DNA from: Bacteroidales bacterium
GTDB lineage: Bacteria; Bacteroidota; Bacteroidia; Bacteroidales; UBA932
Length of the DNA: 64,000 nt
Assembly: GCA_017938925.1 (NCBI GenBank)
Contig: JAGBAO010000001.1
Span: 1 to 64,000 of the forward strand
Reading direction: 5' to 3'
The translations under genes were made by a program, and so were the position numbers. The notes below the pieces were generated by a model that was not told the origin of the DNA, ran no database searches, and was given only the letters and a program-made list of their open reading frames with translations. How positions within the stretch are numbered: position 1 is the stretch's first letter; the number at the start of each line of letters is the position of its first letter. This document shows positions 1 to 8,529 of this stretch, piece after piece.

Positions 1-111
1 AACGCTTCAGCTGAATCTTTCAATGCCAAGATAAAGTCATTCAGAGCACAACTCAGAGGAGTGACTGATGTCAAATACTTCCTGTTCAGACTTACTAACA
101 TCTATGCCTAG
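1..111 (+). mobile_element. C-terminal end of an IS transposase (cut by window edge)
   Basis: The plus strand is open from base 1 and ends at TAG 109-111, giving 36 residues that begin NASAESFNAK and end FLFRLTNIYA. This ending resembles the C-terminus of DDE transposases common in Bacteroides (I believe the ISL3/ISAon1-like group; the exact family is from memory). The rest of the transposase lies outside the window, so it is not known whether the IS is complete. The 160-354 inverted-repeat segment just downstream may be the element's right end. Confidence 0.6.
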
Positions 112-458
112 ACACATACTTTTGCCGGTGATCCGATATAAGATATAATTGACAAAAATGGTTGGTAAAATCCCGGTTGTTTTGCGTTTCGAATATGCCA
201 GTTTCCTCAGACAAAAGGCACCGACAGGCATCTTTTCAGCCAAAACATTGCCTGTCGGTCCTGAATATCATGCATTTGGCACCTAAAACGGCACCATCAG
301 GCAGACTTTTGAACAAAACAGCGCCTGTCGGTCCAGCGAATGATTTTACCAACCGACTTTTCCCATTAATCATCAATATCTCTGTATCAAGACGAAAACA
401 TCCCGCCCAGTTTCGCAGGGAAACTGCACGGGATGCTAAGATTGAGGCGTCCGGATGA
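112..458. repeat. Non-coding repeat-rich segment after the transposase
   Basis: About 350 bases without a convincing gene. A perfect 13-bp inverted repeat bounds 160-354 (arms 160-172 and 342-354, GGTTGGTAAAATC and its complement). Inside, two imperfect direct copies lie about 73 bases apart (about 215-277 and 288-350), each with GGCACC, CAGGCA and GCCTGTCGGTCC. The first copy also carries a perfect 10-bp inverted repeat, CCGACAGGCA (221-230) against TGCCTGTCGG (249-258). This looks like an IS end or a small MITE-like element. No TAnnTTTG promoter element was seen inside on either strand. Confidence 0.6.
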
Positions 459-1310
459 CTATCTGTTCATCTTGCGGAGGAAGCACTCGATGGTGTTTTC
501 CATCAGACAGCAGATGGTCATAGGTCCCACGCCACCCGGAACCGGAGTGATTACGGAAGCCTTCGGCTCTATTGCAGCATAATCCACATCACCGCAAAGC
601 TTTCCGGTCTCAGAATCGCGGTTCACTCCTACATCGATGACAACTGCACCTTCTGAAACCATATCGGCAGTCACGAACTTAGGACGTCCGATGGCAACCA
701 CCAGGATCTCCGCATTGCGTGTCACCTCAGGAAGATTCACAGTACGGCTGTGCGCTATGGTTACTGTAGCATTCTCGTCAAGAAGGAGCTTGGACACAGG
801 AAGTCCGACGATATTGCTTCGGCCTATGACTACTGCACGCTTGCCCTTGATCTCCACACCGGCCTTCTTCAGGAGCTTGATGATACCCTTAGGGGTGCAT
901 GGAAGCACGCATTCCTGTTTCTGCCAGAGAGCTGCCACATTGAGGGGATGGAATCCGTCCACATCCTTGGACTTGTCGATGGCAGCGATGACCTTGTCCT
1001 CGCTGATATGCTTCGGCAAAGGAAGCTGCACGAGGATGCCATCCACTGAGTCATCTGCATTCAGTTCCGCTATCATCCCCAGAAGTTCTGCCTCGGAAAT
1101 GGTATCCGGCTTGCGGATCGTAGTGTTTCTGATACCCACGACCTCAGAAGCCTTTGCCTTGCCGGTGACATATGAGACACTGCCGGGATCCTCACCTACG
1201 AGAATTACCACAAGATGGGGCACACGGCCATATTTCTCAGGGAAGGTGGCGACCTGAGCCGCCATCTCCGCCTTGAGTTCTGCTGAAAGTTCTTTTCCTG
1301 ATATTATCAT
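459..1310 (-). CDS. folD: Bifunctional methylenetetrahydrofolate dehydrogenase/cyclohydrolase
   Basis: Cytosolic enzyme that oxidises 5,10-methylene-THF to methenyl-THF with NADP and hydrolyses it to 10-formyl-THF, supplying formyl groups for purine synthesis. The 283 aa match the family length. Visible motifs are Tyr47-Val-x-x-Lys51 (catalytic pair), DGILVQLPLP at 90-99, PCTPKG, the nucleotide-binding GRSNIVG near 165, and the C-terminal PGGVGPMTI. It starts 12 bases after the GH2 glycosidase stop on the same strand, so it is probably co-transcribed with the glycosidases. This is an odd partner; purH and purD are 30 kb away. Identification is secure. Confidence 0.96.
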   Translation of the reverse strand: MIISGKELSAELKAEMAAQVATFPEKYGRVPHLVVILVGEDPGSVSYVTGKAKASEVVGIRNTTIRKPDTISEAELLGMIAELNADDSVDGILVQLPLPKHISEDKVIAAIDKSKDVDGFHPLNVAALWQKQECVLPCTPKGIIKLLKKAGVEIKGKRAVVIGRSNIVGLPVSKLLLDENATVTIAHSRTVNLPEVTRNAEILVVAIGRPKFVTADMVSEGAVVIDVGVNRDSETGKLCGDVDYAAIEPKASVITPVPGGVGPMTICCLMENTIECFLRKMNR

Positions 1311-1322
1311 ATTACTTTTCCG

Positions 1323-3236
1323 TTATTCTGGCATAGACTCGATGACTGCCTTGTTGCCGGCAGCGATGCGAGGCATATCCACCTTGATGACCTTGCGGTC
1401 ATATGTTATAAGTCCGTTCACTTCGCCCTCCACGTCAGTTGTCTGGGTGTATACGGCAGCCGCACAGCCTGTCTGGACGAAGACCTTGAGCATGTCGAGA
1501 TACTCCTCGTACTGGGTCATGACCTCCTCGCTGTTGTTCTTGTTCTTACCATATCCCCACTTGCGGGCGATTTCCCAGGTATGTCCCTCAACAGGAAGAC
1601 CGATTCCTCCGTACTCTCCGAGAACATTGACGAACTTGCGCTCGAAGATGTTCATGGCAGGACATGGATAGTGGTGCACGTCAAGGATGTCACCGAAGCC
1701 TTCCACACCGGCAGACTGGTCATAGTTTCCGCCAGAAGCCGCATTGACAAGACGGGTTGGATCAAGCTCCCTGGTAAGTTTTACAGCTGCAGGTGTATCG
1801 AACTGACCCCATGCCTCATTGAACGGAACCCACACCACGATGCACTGGAAGTTCTTGAACGCATTGATGATGTTGGTCCACTCGCGGTAGTAGTTGTCCT
1901 TCCACTCCTGAGGGATGACGCAGTCTGTGCCACCGAAGAAGCTGTCGCTTGACCATTTGTTTAAGACTGCGGCAACGACTTCAGGATCACGTGCCGGCAT
2001 CTGCTTCTTGTTGTGATCTCCGATACAAGGCATGTCCTGCCATACGAGAAGGCCGTAAAGGTCGCAGTAATAGTACCACCTTGCAGGCTCAAGCTTGATA
2101 TGCTTGCGGATCATGTTGAATCCCATCTCCTTGGTCTTGATGATGTCGAACAGGAGAGCCTCGTCTGTAGGCGCTGTATAAAGACCGTCAGGCCACCATC
2201 CCTGGTCGAGAGGTCCGAACTGGAAGAGAGGCTCGTTGTTGAGAGCCATCCTCTTATATGTGTTCGGAGTCTTGTCCTTCACAATCGAGATCTTGCGCAT
2301 TGCTGTGTATCCATCCACGCTGTCCACGGTCTTGCCGTCACGCTCGATCCACACCCTGACGCCGTAAAGATATGGTGAATCAGGCGACCAGGTCTTCACA
2401 TCAGAAACCTTGATCTGAGCCTTGCCATTCTCAACAACCGCTTCAGAAAGAACAACCTGTGAAGGCTTCTCGGCCGAATATCCGACTCCACCTTCAAGAA
2501 GCGCAACCTTCACGAGGTCACCATCTGCTGTCTGGGCATCCACCTCGAAGTCAAGAGTACCGTTATCGATATCGCTTACGACATAGTAGTTGTTCACATG
2601 TGCAGGTGCCACCGGTTCGAGCCATACAGTCTGCCAGATGCCGCTGACAGGAGTGTACCAGATGCTTCTGTTGATAAGGCACTGCTTTCCGCGAGGCTGG
2701 AAGCCGTTGTCTGTGGAATCCTGAACCTTGACCTGGAGTGTCTGCTTGCCTGATTTCTTCAGGTATGGAGTCACGTCAAATGAGAACGGATCGAAACCTC
2801 CCTTGTGCTCACCGACAAGGACTCCGTTCACGAACACCTCGGCATGCCAGTCAACCGCACCGAAATGAAGAAGCACGTTCTTTCCCTTCCACTTCTTCGG
2901 AACCGTGAACTGACGCTCATACCAGACGGCATTTTCCTTGGTTATCCTCTTGCACACTCCTGAAAGAGAAGACTCGATGGCAAAAGGAACGAGAATCTTT
3001 CCCTCAGCCGTGAACGACTCTGCGGCAGCTTCTGTGACTGCATAGTTCCACAGGCCGTTCAGATTCTGCCAGTCGGCACGGACCATCTGAGGACGTGGAT
3101 ATTCAGGGAGAGGATTTGCAGGATCCACCTGATCTGCCCATGGAGACCTGATGTTTTCTCCCACAGGAGCCCACTGCTGGGCATAAGATGCAACGGCAAG
3201 AGCAGCCATGCATAAAGTTGCTGTTATGCGCTTCAT
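1323..3236 (-). CDS. Secreted glycoside hydrolase family 2 protein
   Basis: 637 aa from the ATG at 3236, chosen because it begins a clean signal peptide (MKRITATLCMAALAVASYAQ); the open frame runs 29 codons further upstream without one. Domain order is a GH2 sugar-binding jelly roll (about 50-210), an Ig-like domain (about 215-315) and a TIM barrel. Catalytic residues by motif are the acid/base Glu474 in NEAWGQ and the nucleophile Glu541 in LGEYGG. The family covers beta-galactosidases, beta-mannosidases and beta-glucuronidases; the substrate cannot be told from sequence. At 637 aa it lacks the C-terminal domains of LacZ. It lies 7 bases after the GH31 gene in the same operon. Confidence 0.88.
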   Translation of the reverse strand: MKRITATLCMAALAVASYAQQWAPVGENIRSPWADQVDPANPLPEYPRPQMVRADWQNLNGLWNYAVTEAAAESFTAEGKILVPFAIESSLSGVCKRITKENAVWYERQFTVPKKWKGKNVLLHFGAVDWHAEVFVNGVLVGEHKGGFDPFSFDVTPYLKKSGKQTLQVKVQDSTDNGFQPRGKQCLINRSIWYTPVSGIWQTVWLEPVAPAHVNNYYVVSDIDNGTLDFEVDAQTADGDLVKVALLEGGVGYSAEKPSQVVLSEAVVENGKAQIKVSDVKTWSPDSPYLYGVRVWIERDGKTVDSVDGYTAMRKISIVKDKTPNTYKRMALNNEPLFQFGPLDQGWWPDGLYTAPTDEALLFDIIKTKEMGFNMIRKHIKLEPARWYYYCDLYGLLVWQDMPCIGDHNKKQMPARDPEVVAAVLNKWSSDSFFGGTDCVIPQEWKDNYYREWTNIINAFKNFQCIVVWVPFNEAWGQFDTPAAVKLTRELDPTRLVNAASGGNYDQSAGVEGFGDILDVHHYPCPAMNIFERKFVNVLGEYGGIGLPVEGHTWEIARKWGYGKNKNNSEEVMTQYEEYLDMLKVFVQTGCAAAVYTQTTDVEGEVNGLITYDRKVIKVDMPRIAAGNKAVIESMPE

Positions 3237-3243
3237 TATATTT

Positions 3244-6039
3244 TTATTTTTCAAATTTTGTCTGTGCTGCCGCCTTGGCTTTGAAATCTGCTGAAAGGTT
3301 CTCCCAGCTTTCGATATTGGCAATCATTGCCGGTACATCGAGCGATTCAAGATACCTGCCCGCGTTGAACGGATCCTCATTGACATAGCTTCCGAACTGA
3401 GCCACATTCAGGAACTCCGTCGGGAGCTGGAAATTCTTGATCTTAAGAGCTGAAAATCTGAGCTTAGCCTCAGGAGTCATTGTCATGATTCTCTTCACGA
3501 CACCCTTCTGTCCCGAGACAATCATATTATCCTCTCCCTCATTATAGAGACATACCACTTCCAATGCCTCCGCTGCCGAAGTCTCAGGAAGGTAGATCTT
3601 CGTCTGAAGTTCATATCCGTCATATCCCCAGACCGGTTTGCCATCCTTCCTGTCATAAGCCGCATATCGGGAATACGGAACCTCTGTGCCATTGACAAGC
3701 ACTTTGACAGGAGCTACAGTAGCCTCAAGGACAACAGTCACCTTCCTTTCCGGAAGCATGCCCTTGAAAGATCCGCTGCGAGGAGCTACAGTAACCGTAG
3801 TCTTGCCGTTCTCAGCCTTCTTGGACACTTCTGTCCAGGCATATTCAGAACCATAGGCCTGGGATTCGCCTTCATCCTCATATATCATGGTCCTGCTCTC
3901 TCCAAGACCCGGCACCACAAATAGACGGATTTCCGGATCCTGCTTCTGGAGATTCATCACATCCTCTCCGGCCATTGGTATCACGGCTCCGGCCTTCACG
4001 AAATAAGGGTTCTCGTTGATGGTATAGAGAAGAGTATGCTCGCTTCCGCCCTTATACATGACACCTGTCGACACATCATACCAGTCGTATCCCTCTGGGA
4101 ACCACATCGTGCGCTCTGCCAGGCCTGTCACGGCATCCGCAGGCTTGCACACCGTGGTTGCAAGAATATCGTCTCCGAACATGAATTCCTCTTTCCATGA
4201 ATATGCCTCGTCAGCCTCCGGCCAGTAATAGTAGAGCGGACGGCAGAGCGATATACCGGTATCATAAGCCTGACGGGCGGCGGTATATATATAAGGAGAA
4301 AGGTCGTAACGCAGACGGATGGCCTCCCTCATAGGATCGAAGTGGTCTGGGAACACCCAGAACCTCTTCTCCATCGTCATGTCCTTCGTAGAGTGAGTCT
4401 TGAATATCGGAGTGAACACTCCCGACTGGATCCATCTTGTGTAGAGCTCCGGATCGGTTTCCTTTACTCCACTCGGCTGCATGTGGCCTCCGATATCGTG
4501 TCCCCAGTAGCCGTAACCCACGTTTGAGGCAGTATATGTGAAATATGGAAGATAGCTGAGCACCTGCCATGTAGCATAGGTGTCACCGGAAAATCCCACC
4601 TGATATCTGTGGCTGCCGATTCCACCCCAGCGATGATAGATCATAGGCCTTGGAGCAGCTGTGCCGAGAGATTCTGTCTGGCGGACCTTGTCATTGAAGA
4701 AGGTATAGTTGAGCCAGAATGTATTGCTGAGTCCCTTGGTATATCTGCTGTCAAGCCACTGCTGCCAGTCCAGCCACCAGAAATCCACTCCCTGACGCTC
4801 AAATGGACGAATCACCGAGTTGAAGAAGGCATCTGCCCACTCCATCTGGCAGATTCTGAACGGAACCGGAGCCTTCGCACCTTTTTCGCCTATCGTATAG
4901 TTGTTCCCCTCGAACTGATATGGAGCATCATATACATAGTCCTTCGGACCGTCATAATCCGAGGTGCGGGATGTGTAATCCTTGACAAACCTGTCATATG
5001 GTTCCTCGTAAGTCTGGATACCGTTGTTGAAATGAAGATTCAATGAATTCCTGATACCTCTTCTGTGGAGCTCTGCCAGGAAATTCTCCGGATTAGGGAA
5101 GAGTTCCTTCTTCCAGGTGAATCCGGTCCATCCTATAGACTGTCCGAACTCATCGCGACCTGCCTTGAAGCCGTTTCTGGCAGGAGTTGCAGCCGCAACC
5201 TTGTTCCATGTCTCATGCCAGTCCATGTCGATGATCATAACATCGATAGGGATATTATATGCCTCGAAATGATCTGCAAGATCAATGAACTCAAAGTCCG
5301 AGTACTCCCAGTAGCGGCACCACCAATATCCGAACGTGTATTTCGGAGGCAGAGGAATCCGACCGGCTATCTTGGTGAAATCCGTAATGGCTGCTGTGTA
5401 GTCGTGACCGTATCCGAAGAAATACAGGTCCTGACGGTCACCTTCTGCGCGACATTCTGTCCAGTATTTCCAGTCGTTCTCTACCGGCACGAAGACATGC
5501 CTGTCGCTCTCGTCCACGATCGCCCAACCGTCACGTGATATGATACCCTTGTCGTACGGATCTATGGTAGTCACACCGTCACACTTGTCCAAGGTGCGGC
5601 AGGTTCCGAGAAGATTGGCAGAATCATCCATTCCAGGGCGCCATGTAACTGTCCTGACACCTTTCTTTGCCTTCGGATCTGCCATCCTGAACGAGATGGA
5701 AAGGTTTTCTTCAGAGAATTTCCCCTGACCTGTATATGTGAGAGTCATGTCGGAAGTCCTGATGACGAGCTTTGACCTGGATTTCTTCACATCAAATGCC
5801 GGAACTTCCAGATTTCTGTTCACGACACCGAGAGTCGCCCTGTCTTCGAACTTTCCGTCCTCTGACCATTCCATGCGTACGAGTCTTGGAGTCAGGACGG
5901 TGAAACGTGCATTCCCGCTTACCACCTGAGCCTGCTCCGACGCCACAGGATGAAATTCAGACGCATCTGTCATCTGCCGGGCAGAAGAACTGACACATGC
6001 AAGGAGGGAAATACAAAACAATGAAAATAGTTTCTTCAT
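3244..6039 (-). CDS. Secreted glycoside hydrolase family 31 protein
   Basis: 931 aa from the ATG at 6039, which starts a signal peptide (MKKLFSLFCISLLACVSSSA); the 25-codon upstream extension has none. An N-terminal beta-sandwich (galactose mutarotase-like) is followed by a TIM barrel opening near PPKYTFGYWWCRYWE and a DUF5110-like C-terminal sandwich. Likely catalytic aspartates are Asp424 in FWWLDWQQW (nucleophile position) and Asp486 in GFSGDTYATW (acid). GH31 members are alpha-glucosidases, alpha-xylosidases or sulfoquinovosidases; WWLDWQQW departs from the usual WxDxxE, so specificity is open. It sits between an esterase and a GH2 enzyme in one operon. Confidence 0.88.
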   Translation of the reverse strand: MKKLFSLFCISLLACVSSSARQMTDASEFHPVASEQAQVVSGNARFTVLTPRLVRMEWSEDGKFEDRATLGVVNRNLEVPAFDVKKSRSKLVIRTSDMTLTYTGQGKFSEENLSISFRMADPKAKKGVRTVTWRPGMDDSANLLGTCRTLDKCDGVTTIDPYDKGIISRDGWAIVDESDRHVFVPVENDWKYWTECRAEGDRQDLYFFGYGHDYTAAITDFTKIAGRIPLPPKYTFGYWWCRYWEYSDFEFIDLADHFEAYNIPIDVMIIDMDWHETWNKVAAATPARNGFKAGRDEFGQSIGWTGFTWKKELFPNPENFLAELHRRGIRNSLNLHFNNGIQTYEEPYDRFVKDYTSRTSDYDGPKDYVYDAPYQFEGNNYTIGEKGAKAPVPFRICQMEWADAFFNSVIRPFERQGVDFWWLDWQQWLDSRYTKGLSNTFWLNYTFFNDKVRQTESLGTAAPRPMIYHRWGGIGSHRYQVGFSGDTYATWQVLSYLPYFTYTASNVGYGYWGHDIGGHMQPSGVKETDPELYTRWIQSGVFTPIFKTHSTKDMTMEKRFWVFPDHFDPMREAIRLRYDLSPYIYTAARQAYDTGISLCRPLYYYWPEADEAYSWKEEFMFGDDILATTVCKPADAVTGLAERTMWFPEGYDWYDVSTGVMYKGGSEHTLLYTINENPYFVKAGAVIPMAGEDVMNLQKQDPEIRLFVVPGLGESRTMIYEDEGESQAYGSEYAWTEVSKKAENGKTTVTVAPRSGSFKGMLPERKVTVVLEATVAPVKVLVNGTEVPYSRYAAYDRKDGKPVWGYDGYELQTKIYLPETSAAEALEVVCLYNEGEDNMIVSGQKGVVKRIMTMTPEAKLRFSALKIKNFQLPTEFLNVAQFGSYVNEDPFNAGRYLESLDVPAMIANIESWENLSADFKAKAAAQTKFEK

Positions 6040-6049
6040 ATAAAGATCT

Positions 6050-7483
6050 TTATTCCCAATTATCTGATCTGAAAGGAGTTGCAGGTATGCCGAAACAGTT
6101 GAAGAGTGTCGCAACAGACCAGTTCTTCATACCATAGCGGACAGCCACAGGATTTGGAACCTCCGGACACTGGTACACCTTGATCTGCTTGCGGTCTCCT
6201 CCGAGAAGACGACCCTTTGCAGGATAGAACACCTTGTCTTCGCCTGCCAGCTCGAAGCCGTCAAGATCTGTGCTGATCGGAGACAGACCGCGGCTGCAGA
6301 AGTCGAAGGTGACAATGGCCTCTCCATCCTTGAACTCGAACTTCACTGGAATAGGAGTCTTTGAGTCGATTCCCTTCACACCATAGTCGTTCTCAAGGGC
6401 CTGGAAAGCAAGTCTGTCACCCACAGCCTTCTTGTTGGCAGGGTGGATGCATGCATACTCGCCTGCATCGTGGAGGCATGCCATTCCGCTGTTAGGAATA
6501 AGTTCCAGAGTCTGAGCCTGAGCCCACATCATATATCCTGCATGCGGAAGGTTCGGATCCTCGTACTTGTATGGAGCGATCTGAGTGAAATAGAACGGCA
6601 TATCCTCGTTCTCCCACTCCTGGCGGAGCATCTTCACGAACGCAGGCTGAAGCCTCTTGTAGAGTTCGAATTTCTTGCGGTTGTCACATCCCTGGTACCA
6701 GATGAAGCCCTTTGCTGTGTATTTGGCAACTGAATGAAGCATACCGTTGTAAAGGACTCCGGGAACCTTGTGCGAATTCTTCTCCGGCCATACCTTTGAC
6801 TCAAGTGCGGTCAGGTTCACTTCACCGGCAAACTCCTTCTTGAGAAGTTCTGGGTTCATCCAGGCCTGGATAGGAGTTCCTCCCCATGACACATTGATGA
6901 TTCCTACTGGGATGCCAAGCACGTCATAAAGCCTCTTTGCGAAGAAATATGCAGTTGCGCTTGCCTCGGCAACGCCCTCCGGAGTGTGCTCGTACCATGT
7001 GGCCTCACACTCGTCCTGAGTCTCGAAAGACTTCACCCTCTTGAGGTTGCAGGAACGGATGAGAGTTGACGGCTTTGCTCCGAGAATCAGGTCAGTGGAG
7101 CCCTCCACAGGCTGACCCCTGAAACCCTTCATCTGCATCTCCATATTCGACTGGCCGGAGCATATCCACACCTCACCGATCAGGACATTCTTCAAAGTGA
7201 GCTTTTCACCGTCGCTGAAGGTGATTTCATATGGGCCGCCAGCTGTCGGAGTTGCGACACGTGCGAACCATTTGCCGTCAGCATCGGTGGAAACTACAGT
7301 CTTTGCTTTTGACCAGGAGGTTGTGATGGTCACCTTGGATTCAGGTTTTGCCTTACCCCAGAGGGCGGCATCTGTCTGCTGCTGCAGAACCATGTTGTCT
7401 GCAAAGATCGGTGGGAGTTCCACCTTTGCCTGCATAGCGAATACGCTTGCAAACAGGACACAAAGAGTCAGAATTTTTTTCAT
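6050..7483 (-). CDS. Sialate O-acetylesterase-type SGNH esterase, secreted
   Basis: 477 aa with a signal peptide (MKKILTLCVLFASVFAMQA). The SASA-type catalytic block GQSNM gives the nucleophile Ser112, and the C-terminal DAGEYACIHP block supplies the Asp/His pair. Family members remove acetyl groups from sialic acids or from acetylated plant xylan; given the xylan-type genes further along, a plant polysaccharide acetylesterase is at least as likely as a sialic acid one. It is the first gene of a four-gene operon (esterase, GH31, GH2, folD). A TATATTTG element lies just upstream at 7510-7517. Confidence 0.85.
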   Translation of the reverse strand: MKKILTLCVLFASVFAMQAKVELPPIFADNMVLQQQTDAALWGKAKPESKVTITTSWSKAKTVVSTDADGKWFARVATPTAGGPYEITFSDGEKLTLKNVLIGEVWICSGQSNMEMQMKGFRGQPVEGSTDLILGAKPSTLIRSCNLKRVKSFETQDECEATWYEHTPEGVAEASATAYFFAKRLYDVLGIPVGIINVSWGGTPIQAWMNPELLKKEFAGEVNLTALESKVWPEKNSHKVPGVLYNGMLHSVAKYTAKGFIWYQGCDNRKKFELYKRLQPAFVKMLRQEWENEDMPFYFTQIAPYKYEDPNLPHAGYMMWAQAQTLELIPNSGMACLHDAGEYACIHPANKKAVGDRLAFQALENDYGVKGIDSKTPIPVKFEFKDGEAIVTFDFCSRGLSPISTDLDGFELAGEDKVFYPAKGRLLGGDRKQIKVYQCPEVPNPVAVRYGMKNWSVATLFNCFGIPATPFRSDNWE

Positions 7484-7509
7484 GTTTTATCTGTTTTTCA
7501 TAAGAATCG

Positions 7510-7517
7510 CAAATATA
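7510..7517 (-). promoter_or_regulatory. -7 promoter element (TATATTTG) for the esterase/GH31/GH2/folD operon
   Basis: Exact match to the Bacteroidota TAnnTTTG element on the minus strand, ending 27 bases before the start codon at 7483. No convincing TTTG at -33 with 19-base spacing was found. Confidence 0.6.
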
Positions 7518-7588
7518 ACATAAAAAGTCGGTTTAGCCCTTTATGCCCGCAAGCTTTTTCCATATAGGTCAGTTTCCCGCCCCTGCAG

Positions 7589-7649
7589 AAAAAAAACAGT
7601 CGTCCTTCGGCCGGCATAAGAATACACGGTACCGGAAAAGGACGACTGT
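7589..7649 (-). terminator. Rho-independent terminator of nagB
   Basis: A perfect 12-bp stem (ACAGTCGTCCTT at 7596-7607 pairing with 7638-7649) carries a 30-base loop that can itself pair in part. Read on the minus strand it is followed by eight T residues (7589-7596 as A on the plus strand). It lies 34 bases past the nagB stop and isolates nagB from the next operon. Confidence 0.85.
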
Positions 7650-7682
7650 CAAAGTAAGTGAAAATATCTTCGCTAAGGACGC

Positions 7683-8477
7683 CTACAGAAGACTATCCTT
7701 CTCGATTTCCTTGAAGTAACGGTAGGTTGAAACCTTGATTTCAGAAGCTGCCTCATCGTCGCAGACCATGATGCCGGCCGGATGAGTCTGAAGGCTTGTG
7801 ATAGGCCATACATGGTTCACTGTGCCTTCCACACAGTTCTGGACTGCCTTTGCCTTCTTAGGTCCGAGAGCAAGGATCACCACTTCCTTGGCCTCAAGTA
7901 CAGTGGCGATACCCACAGACATAGCCTGCTTCGGAACCTTGTTCACATCGTTGTCGAAGAAACGTGAGTTCACCACGAGGGTGTCGTGTGTCAGCGTCTG
8001 TACATGAGTACGGGACTGAAGAGACGTGTAAGGCTCATTGAAAGCGAGGTGACCGTTCTCACCTACTCCGCCGAGGAAGAGGTCGATGCCGCCAGCCTTG
8101 CGGATCCTCTCTTCGTATTCAGCGCACTCAGCCTGAGGATCGGCAGCATTTCCGTTAAGGATGTTGACGTTCTCAGGGTTGATGTCCACATGGTTGAAGA
8201 AATTGTTCCACATGAAAGAGTGATAGCTTTCAGGGTGCTCTTCCGGAAGGTTGACGTATTCATCCATATTGAATGTCACGACATTCTTGAATGATACCTT
8301 TCCTGCCTTATAGAGTTCTATCAGTTCCTTATATGTCGAGAGCGGAGTTGATCCGGTAGGGAGTCCGAGTACGAAAGGCTTGTCTGTCTTTGCCTGGTGA
8401 GCGAGAATCTTGCCCACGATGTAGCGTGCAGTCCACTGACCTGCATGCTCGTTTGTGTCTTCAATAATGAATCTCAT
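7683..8477 (-). CDS. nagB: Glucosamine-6-phosphate deaminase
   Basis: 264 aa. Converts glucosamine-6-phosphate to fructose-6-phosphate and ammonia in amino-sugar catabolism. Motifs include the phosphate-binding LPTGSTP, the catalytic NMDEY segment and [14 protein letters not shown]. The start [13 protein letters not shown] (8477) matches the family N-terminus; the open frame continues 22 codons upstream through the promoter into the neighbouring gene and is rejected. It is a single-gene unit with its own -7 element and terminator. Its product, fructose-6-phosphate, is also the product of the nearby mtlD. Confidence 0.96.
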   Translation of the reverse strand: MRFIIEDTNEHAGQWTARYIVGKILAHQAKTDKPFVLGLPTGSTPLSTYKELIELYKAGKVSFKNVVTFNMDEYVNLPEEHPESYHSFMWNNFFNHVDINPENVNILNGNAADPQAECAEYEERIRKAGGIDLFLGGVGENGHLAFNEPYTSLQSRTHVQTLTHDTLVVNSRFFDNDVNKVPKQAMSVGIATVLEAKEVVILALGPKKAKAVQNCVEGTVNHVWPITSLQTHPAGIMVCDDEAASEIKVSTYRYFKEIEKDSLL

Positions 8478-8503
8478 AACTTGTACTATTAAAAATATCG
8501 TAG

Positions 8504-8511
8504 CAAAAATA
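8504..8511 (-). promoter_or_regulatory. -7 promoter element (TATTTTTG) for nagB
   Basis: TAnnTTTG match on the minus strand, 27 bases before the nagB ATG and just after the stop of the upstream transporter gene. It shows that nagB can be transcribed separately and supports the start at 8477. Confidence 0.6.
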
Positions 8512-8529
8512 ATACATTTTTTACAAAAA

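Noticed and set aside
160-354. Invertible promoter segment
   Set aside because: The inverted ends and spacing would fit, but no TAnnTTTG element lies inside, and the nearest gene (folD) ends, not starts, beside it.
637-1257. 206-codon plus-strand frame opposite folD
   Set aside because: Antisense shadow of a fully recognisable folD; no domain or start signal.
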